Positions 33,744 to 37,497 of a DNA stretch of 37,497 bases are shown here, one piece after another. This DNA is from Bifidobacterium breve (GTDB lineage: Bacteria > Actinomycetota > Actinomycetes > Nanopelagicales > Nanopelagicaceae): NCBI GenBank assembly GCA_945898065.1, contig CAMDHH010000009.1, positions 1 to 37,497 on the forward strand. The letters run 5' to 3'. The notes beneath the pieces are model-generated. The model saw only the letters and a program-made list of their open reading frames with translations, did no database searches and was not told the origin of the DNA. Made by a program: the position numbers and the translations under genes. The stretch's first letter is position 1; each line of letters begins with the position of its first letter.

Positions 33744-35828
33744 GTGGCTACCAATGAAGATTCAATTGCAAAGGTTTCGCAGGATAGCTACACCGCAAAA
33801 GATTTAGCAGTTCTCGAAGGCCTTGATGCTGTTCGCAAACGCCCAGGAATGTATATCGGATCCACTGATTCGCGTGGACTTATGCATTGCTTGTGGGAAA
33901 TTATTGATAACTCTGTCGATGAATCACTTGCAGGACATTGCAAGAAGATTGAAATCAATTTGGAATCTGATGGCTCCGTTGAAGTCCACGATGATGGCCG
34001 CGGTATTCCAGTAGATAAAGAGCCAAAGACTGGTCTTACGGGTGTTGAAGTTGTTCTTACAAAATTGCATGCTGGTGGAAAATTCGGCGGTGGTTCATAT
34101 GCGGCTTCTGGTGGATTACACGGAGTAGGTGCATCGGTTGTCAATGCGCTTGCATCACGCCTTGATGCAGAAGTTGATCGTGATGGAAAAATTTATTGGA
34201 TGTCATTCCAACGCGGAGTTGCTGGAATCTTCGATGGCGATGGACCGAAAGCTACATTTGAGGCAAAATCTGGCTTGCGTATTATTGGAAAGATTTCTAG
34301 CAAGGTAACTGGAACACGTATCAAATGGTGGAGTGATAAGCAGATCTTCCTCAAAGAGGCAGAGCTCGATATTGAGGATATTTACGCACGAGCACGCCAA
34401 ACTTCATATTTAGTTCCTGGACTCACACTTATCGTCAACGATAATCGCACTAAAGCAAAGACAACTGAAACTTTCTTCCATAAGGGTGGAATTGCTGATT
34501 ACTGTAACTTTTTACAGCCAGATGCAGCAGTCGGTGATGTAATACGTATTTATGGCACTGGTCATTACCAAGAGACTGTTCCAGTTCTCGATGATAAAGG
34601 ACATATGGTCTCTACAGAGGTAGAGCGCGATATGGAAGTTGATATTGCTATGAAGTGGGGCGATGGCTTTGAAACAACTCAGCGCTCCTTTGTAAATATT
34701 ATTGCAACACCAAAAGGTGGAACACATGTTGTTGGCTTTGAGAGAGCCCTTGTCAAGGTAGTAAACGAGGCCCTGCGCGCTACCAAGACTCTCAATAACA
34801 AAGAGGCCGATGTAATCAAAGATGACATCCTCGAGGGCATGACAACCGTTGTTACGGTGCGCATGTCAGAACCACAATTTGAAGGACAGACAAAAGAAGT
34901 ACTTGGTACAGCGGCTGCAACTCGAATTGTCTCTGCCGTAGTTGCCGATAAAATGAAAGAATATTTCACAACCTCTAAGCGCATTGATAAAGCAAATGGT
35001 CGCTTAGTCCTTGAAAAGATTGCGGCAGCCTCGAGAACTCGAATTTCTGCTCGTGCCCATAAGGATCTTCAGCGCCGCAAGAACGCTCTGGAATCATCAT
35101 CTCTTCCAACAAAATTATCTGACTGCCGCTCCGAAGATATAACTCGCACTGAGCTATTTATCGTTGAAGGTGACTCTGCTCTCGGCACAACAAAGGCTGC
35201 TCGCAATAGCGAATTCCAAGCAATCCTTCCTATCCGCGGAAAGATTCTCAATGTTCAAAAGGCATCACTGTCACAGATGCTCGATGACAAAGAGTGTGGC
35301 TCCATTATTCAAGTTCTTGGCGCTGGATCAGGTAAGAACTTTGAACTAGATGAAGCGCGCTATGGCCGAATTATCTTGATGTCAGATGCTGATGTTGATG
35401 GCGCACACATTCGTTGCCTTTTACTTACCCTTCTCTACCGCTACATGCGCCCTCTCATCGATGCTGGACGTGTATTTGCTGCAATTCCACCACTGCACCG
35501 TATTGAAGTCATGGGCGGCGGGGGCAAGAGGGGTGATTACATTTATACGTATTCCGATGATGAGATGAAAAGAGTTACAGCAGATTTGAAGAAGAGTGGC
35601 AAGAAGTGGAAAGAACCAATGCAGCGCTACAAAGGTCTAGGCGAAATGGATGCCGACCAACTTCGCGAAACAACAATGGATCCAGATGCAAGAACTCTTC
35701 GTCGCATCACAGTAAAAGATGCTGCTGCCGCAGAAGCCATGTTTGAACTACTAATGGGCAGTGATGTTGCCCCGCGCAAGGAATTCATTGCAACAGCTGA
35801 GATTGATCGCGAGCATATCGACGCGTAA
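33744..35828 (+). CDS. parE: Type IIA DNA topoisomerase subunit B (ParE/GyrB-like)
   Basis: ATPase subunit of topoisomerase IV or gyrase, which passes one duplex through another. The 694-residue protein has the GHKL site E52-I-I-D-N56, DDGRGIPVD near 88, GLHGVGASVVNAL near 128, the transducer region, and the TOPRIM motifs E475-G-D-S and D548-A-D-V-D552. The C-terminus has the PMQRYKGLGEMDADQL block typical of this subunit. Pairing with the primary sigma factor/DUF7455 genes is the usual place of the actinobacterial parE-like paralogue, whereas gyrB sits near dnaA; this favours topoisomerase IV. No parC follows. Start is GTG 33744. Confidence 0.88.
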   Translation: MATNEDSIAKVSQDSYTAKDLAVLEGLDAVRKRPGMYIGSTDSRGLMHCLWEIIDNSVDESLAGHCKKIEINLESDGSVEVHDDGRGIPVDKEPKTGLTGVEVVLTKLHAGGKFGGGSYAASGGLHGVGASVVNALASRLDAEVDRDGKIYWMSFQRGVAGIFDGDGPKATFEAKSGLRIIGKISSKVTGTRIKWWSDKQIFLKEAELDIEDIYARARQTSYLVPGLTLIVNDNRTKAKTTETFFHKGGIADYCNFLQPDAAVGDVIRIYGTGHYQETVPVLDDKGHMVSTEVERDMEVDIAMKWGDGFETTQRSFVNIIATPKGGTHVVGFERALVKVVNEALRATKTLNNKEADVIKDDILEGMTTVVTVRMSEPQFEGQTKEVLGTAAATRIVSAVVADKMKEYFTTSKRIDKANGRLVLEKIAAASRTRISARAHKDLQRRKNALESSSLPTKLSDCRSEDITRTELFIVEGDSALGTTKAARNSEFQAILPIRGKILNVQKASLSQMLDDKECGSIIQVLGAGSGKNFELDEARYGRIILMSDADVDGAHIRCLLLTLLYRYMRPLIDAGRVFAAIPPLHRIEVMGGGGKRGDYIYTYSDDEMKRVTADLKKSGKKWKEPMQRYKGLGEMDADQLRETTMDPDARTLRRITVKDAAAAEAMFELLMGSDVAPRKEFIATAEIDREHIDA

Positions 35829-35835
35829 AGCTTTT

Positions 35836-37434
35836 TTAGTCAATAGAGACTAAGTCGAAGTATTCATCTTTCCATAAATCTTCATCGCCATCTGGCAAAA
35901 GAATTACGCGCTCTGGCTTGAGGGCTTGTACTGCGCCTTCGTCGTGAGAGACCATGATTACTGCGCCTTGATATTCACCAAGTGCGTCAAGAATTTCGGC
36001 GCGAGATGCTGGATCTAAGTTATTTGTTGGCTCATCAAGGAGTAAAACATTTGCAGCAGATACAACGAGGACTGCGAGTGCTAAACGAGTTCTTTCTCCA
36101 CCACTGAGAACCTTTACCGGTTTGTGAACATCGTCGCCGATAAAGAGGAATGAACCCAGAACGTTTCGTGCTTCAGGCTCGCGAAGATCTGGAGTTGCGC
36201 TCATCATGTTCTCTAATACAGAGCGCTCGAAATCTAGTGATTCGTGTTCCTGTGCGTAGTAACCAATCTTGAGGCCATGTCCTGAAACAACCGTACCTGT
36301 ATCAGATTCGAGTTCACCGGCAAGAATACGAAGCAGTGTTGTCTTTCCTGCACCGTTGAGACCCAAAATTACAACGCGTGAGCCCTTATCGATGATGCAA
36401 CTAACATCTGTAAAGATTTCAAGTGAGCCATAAGACTTTGAAAGTTCGTCACCAGATAGTGGCGTTTTTCCACAAGGTGCTGGCGTTGGGAAGCGAAGTT
36501 TTGCAACTTTGTCACTGACGCGAACATCTTCAAGACTGCTGCGCAATTTCTCTGCGCGACGAAGCATGCCTTGAGCAGCAACTGCCTTACTCGCTTTCGC
36601 ACGCATTTTCTCGCCTTGCTTTTGCAAGATTTCCGCCTTCTTCTCAGCATTAGCGCGCTCACGTTTGCGACGATGTTCATCTTGCTCACGTTGTAATAGG
36701 TATTGCTTCCAACCCATGTTGTATACATCGATCACATTTCGATTTCCATCGATGTAAAAAACCTTATTTACAACTGTTTCAATCAAGTTCACATCGTGGC
36801 TGATAATTACTAGACCACCAGAATATTTACTCAAATATTCACGGAGCCAGATGATGGAATCAGCATCTAAGTGGTTAGTTGGTTCATCGAGTAGAAGAGT
36901 TTCGGCGCCAGAGAAAAGAATGCGTGCAAGTTCAATACGTCGGCGCTGACCACCGGAGAGCGTGCTCAATTCATGAGCAAAGACGGCTTCAGTGACACCA
37001 AGAGAGGTCGCAATTGCTTCTGCTTCAGCTGTAGCTGCATATCCACCAGCGGCGCTGAATTCGGCCTCTACTCGACCATAGCGTTCCATCGCTTTTTCTA
37101 GAGCGTCACCTTCAGTTGTAGACATCTCTTCTTCAACCATGCGCATACGATGTGAAATCTGATCCAAATCACGTGCTGAAAGAATGCGTTCAATAACACT
37201 TCCTTGATCTTCGCCGGTGCGAGGATCTTGGGGGAGATAACCAATTTTTCCTGTGCGATTTACTGCGCCACCCGCAGGCATAGTCTCACCTGCAAGAACT
37301 TTTGCCAGAGTGCTTTTGCCAGCGCCATTTCGGCCAACGAATCCAATACGGTCACCATGATTGATGCGAACAGTGACGCCAGATACTAAGAGTCTTGCCC
37401 CAGCACGCAATTCAAGAGCCTGTGTGGAGATCAT
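35836..37434 (-). CDS. ABC-F family ATPase, translation factor type
   Basis: A 532-residue cytoplasmic protein with two ATP-binding cassettes and no membrane spans. Cassette 1: GRNGAGKST near 34, LSGGQRRR near 160, LLLDEPTNHLD near 181. Cassette 2: GLNGAGKTT near 355, LSGGERTR near 445 and LLLDEPTNNLD near 465. Between them, about residues 245-300, a long charged linker rich in Lys, Arg and Glu matches the P-site interaction motif that contacts the ribosome in ABC-F proteins such as EttA and Uup. Housekeeping translation role is most likely; antibiotic protection is a possible alternative. GGGAG lies 10 bases before ATG 37434. Confidence 0.92.
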   Translation of the reverse strand: MISTQALELRAGARLLVSGVTVRINHGDRIGFVGRNGAGKSTLAKVLAGETMPAGGAVNRTGKIGYLPQDPRTGEDQGSVIERILSARDLDQISHRMRMVEEEMSTTEGDALEKAMERYGRVEAEFSAAGGYAATAEAEAIATSLGVTEAVFAHELSTLSGGQRRRIELARILFSGAETLLLDEPTNHLDADSIIWLREYLSKYSGGLVIISHDVNLIETVVNKVFYIDGNRNVIDVYNMGWKQYLLQREQDEHRRKRERANAEKKAEILQKQGEKMRAKASKAVAAQGMLRRAEKLRSSLEDVRVSDKVAKLRFPTPAPCGKTPLSGDELSKSYGSLEIFTDVSCIIDKGSRVVILGLNGAGKTTLLRILAGELESDTGTVVSGHGLKIGYYAQEHESLDFERSVLENMMSATPDLREPEARNVLGSFLFIGDDVHKPVKVLSGGERTRLALAVLVVSAANVLLLDEPTNNLDPASRAEILDALGEYQGAVIMVSHDEGAVQALKPERVILLPDGDEDLWKDEYFDLVSID

Positions 37435-37497
37435 TTGACGAAGTCTCCCACAGCCTAGAAGTTATACGAAATTAGGCTTTGCCGATTCGCGTACGAC

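Noticed and set aside
35837-35855. TTAGTC/GACTAA hairpin between parE and the ABC-F gene
   Set aside because: The T run is on the wrong side of the stem for a plus-strand terminator, and the minus strand has an A run after the stem, so it is not an intrinsic terminator in either direction.
37463-37472. TATACGAAAT matches the centre of the 9825-9847 palindrome
   Set aside because: Only the middle is shared; the arms are not, so it is not a second operator.
1-37497. tRNA, rRNA, CRISPR arrays, insertion sequences and phage genes
   Set aside because: Looked for on both strands by eye; no cloverleaf with a TTCGAATC-like arm, no spaced repeats and no transposase or integrase frame was seen. A covariance-model scan was not possible here.

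Overview
This window looks like a chromosomal segment of a small-genome, low-to-moderate GC actinobacterium, most like the freshwater Nanopelagicales (acI, Planktophila type). The pointers are a class II (B12) ribonucleotide reductase, a SAM-IV-type riboswitch before metX, a HrdB-like primary sigma factor with a Lys/Ala/Pro tail next to a DUF7455 zinc-ribbon protein and a parE-like gene, a DUF4192-type protein, an AT-leaning sequence, and very tight packing in which convergent genes abut or overlap. The assignment is inferred from gene content, not from a search.

Layout. 1-2649 holds the C-terminal bulk of nrdJ, cut by the left edge and closed by a clear terminator. 2717-5840 is a plus-strand group: glycerate kinase, MFS transporter and 2-hydroxyacid dehydrogenase. 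5844-9800 is a minus-strand operon, in transcription order fucD (L-fuconate dehydratase), an SDR dehydrogenase, a GntR/FCD regulator and a second enolase-superfamily dehydratase. Divergent from it, 9909-13704 encodes an aldo/keto reductase (L-fucose dehydrogenase type), an HSL-type esterase, an RraA-like protein, an L-fuconolactonase and a mutarotase. A FAH-family hydrolase (13678-14526, minus) sits back to back with a sugar ABC importer (14699-17945), which runs into five consecutive GH29 alpha-L-fucosidase genes (17956-24719). After a nonsense-interrupted aldo/keto reductase come housekeeping genes: DinG-like helicase, NUDIX hydrolase, a PKD-domain secreted protein, a DUF4192-like protein, a P-loop kinase, SAM-IV riboswitch plus metX, primary sigma factor, DUF7455, parE and an ABC-F ATPase.

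How the central 19 kb works together (inference from families and order). Fucosylated oligosaccharides would be bound by the secreted binding protein and imported by the two permeases, powered by an ATPase encoded elsewhere. The five GH29 enzymes have no signal peptide, so fucose would be released in the cytoplasm. L-fucose then goes through mutarotase, fucose dehydrogenase, fuconolactonase, fuconate dehydratase, 2-keto-3-deoxy-L-fuconate dehydrogenase and the FAH-type hydrolase to pyruvate and L-lactate. This is the non-phosphorylating route known from Xanthomonas. The esterase, the RraA-like protein and the second dehydratase are extra parts with no fixed place in that route.

The most unusual points are the two-type, interleaved array of five GH29 paralogues, two of which have lost the conserved active-site His of the F-I-H-W motif, and a perfect 9-bp inverted repeat between the divergent fucose operons that is a good candidate operator for the GntR regulator. 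No gene-free stretch exceeds about 200 bases, and I saw no tRNA, rRNA, CRISPR array or insertion sequence.
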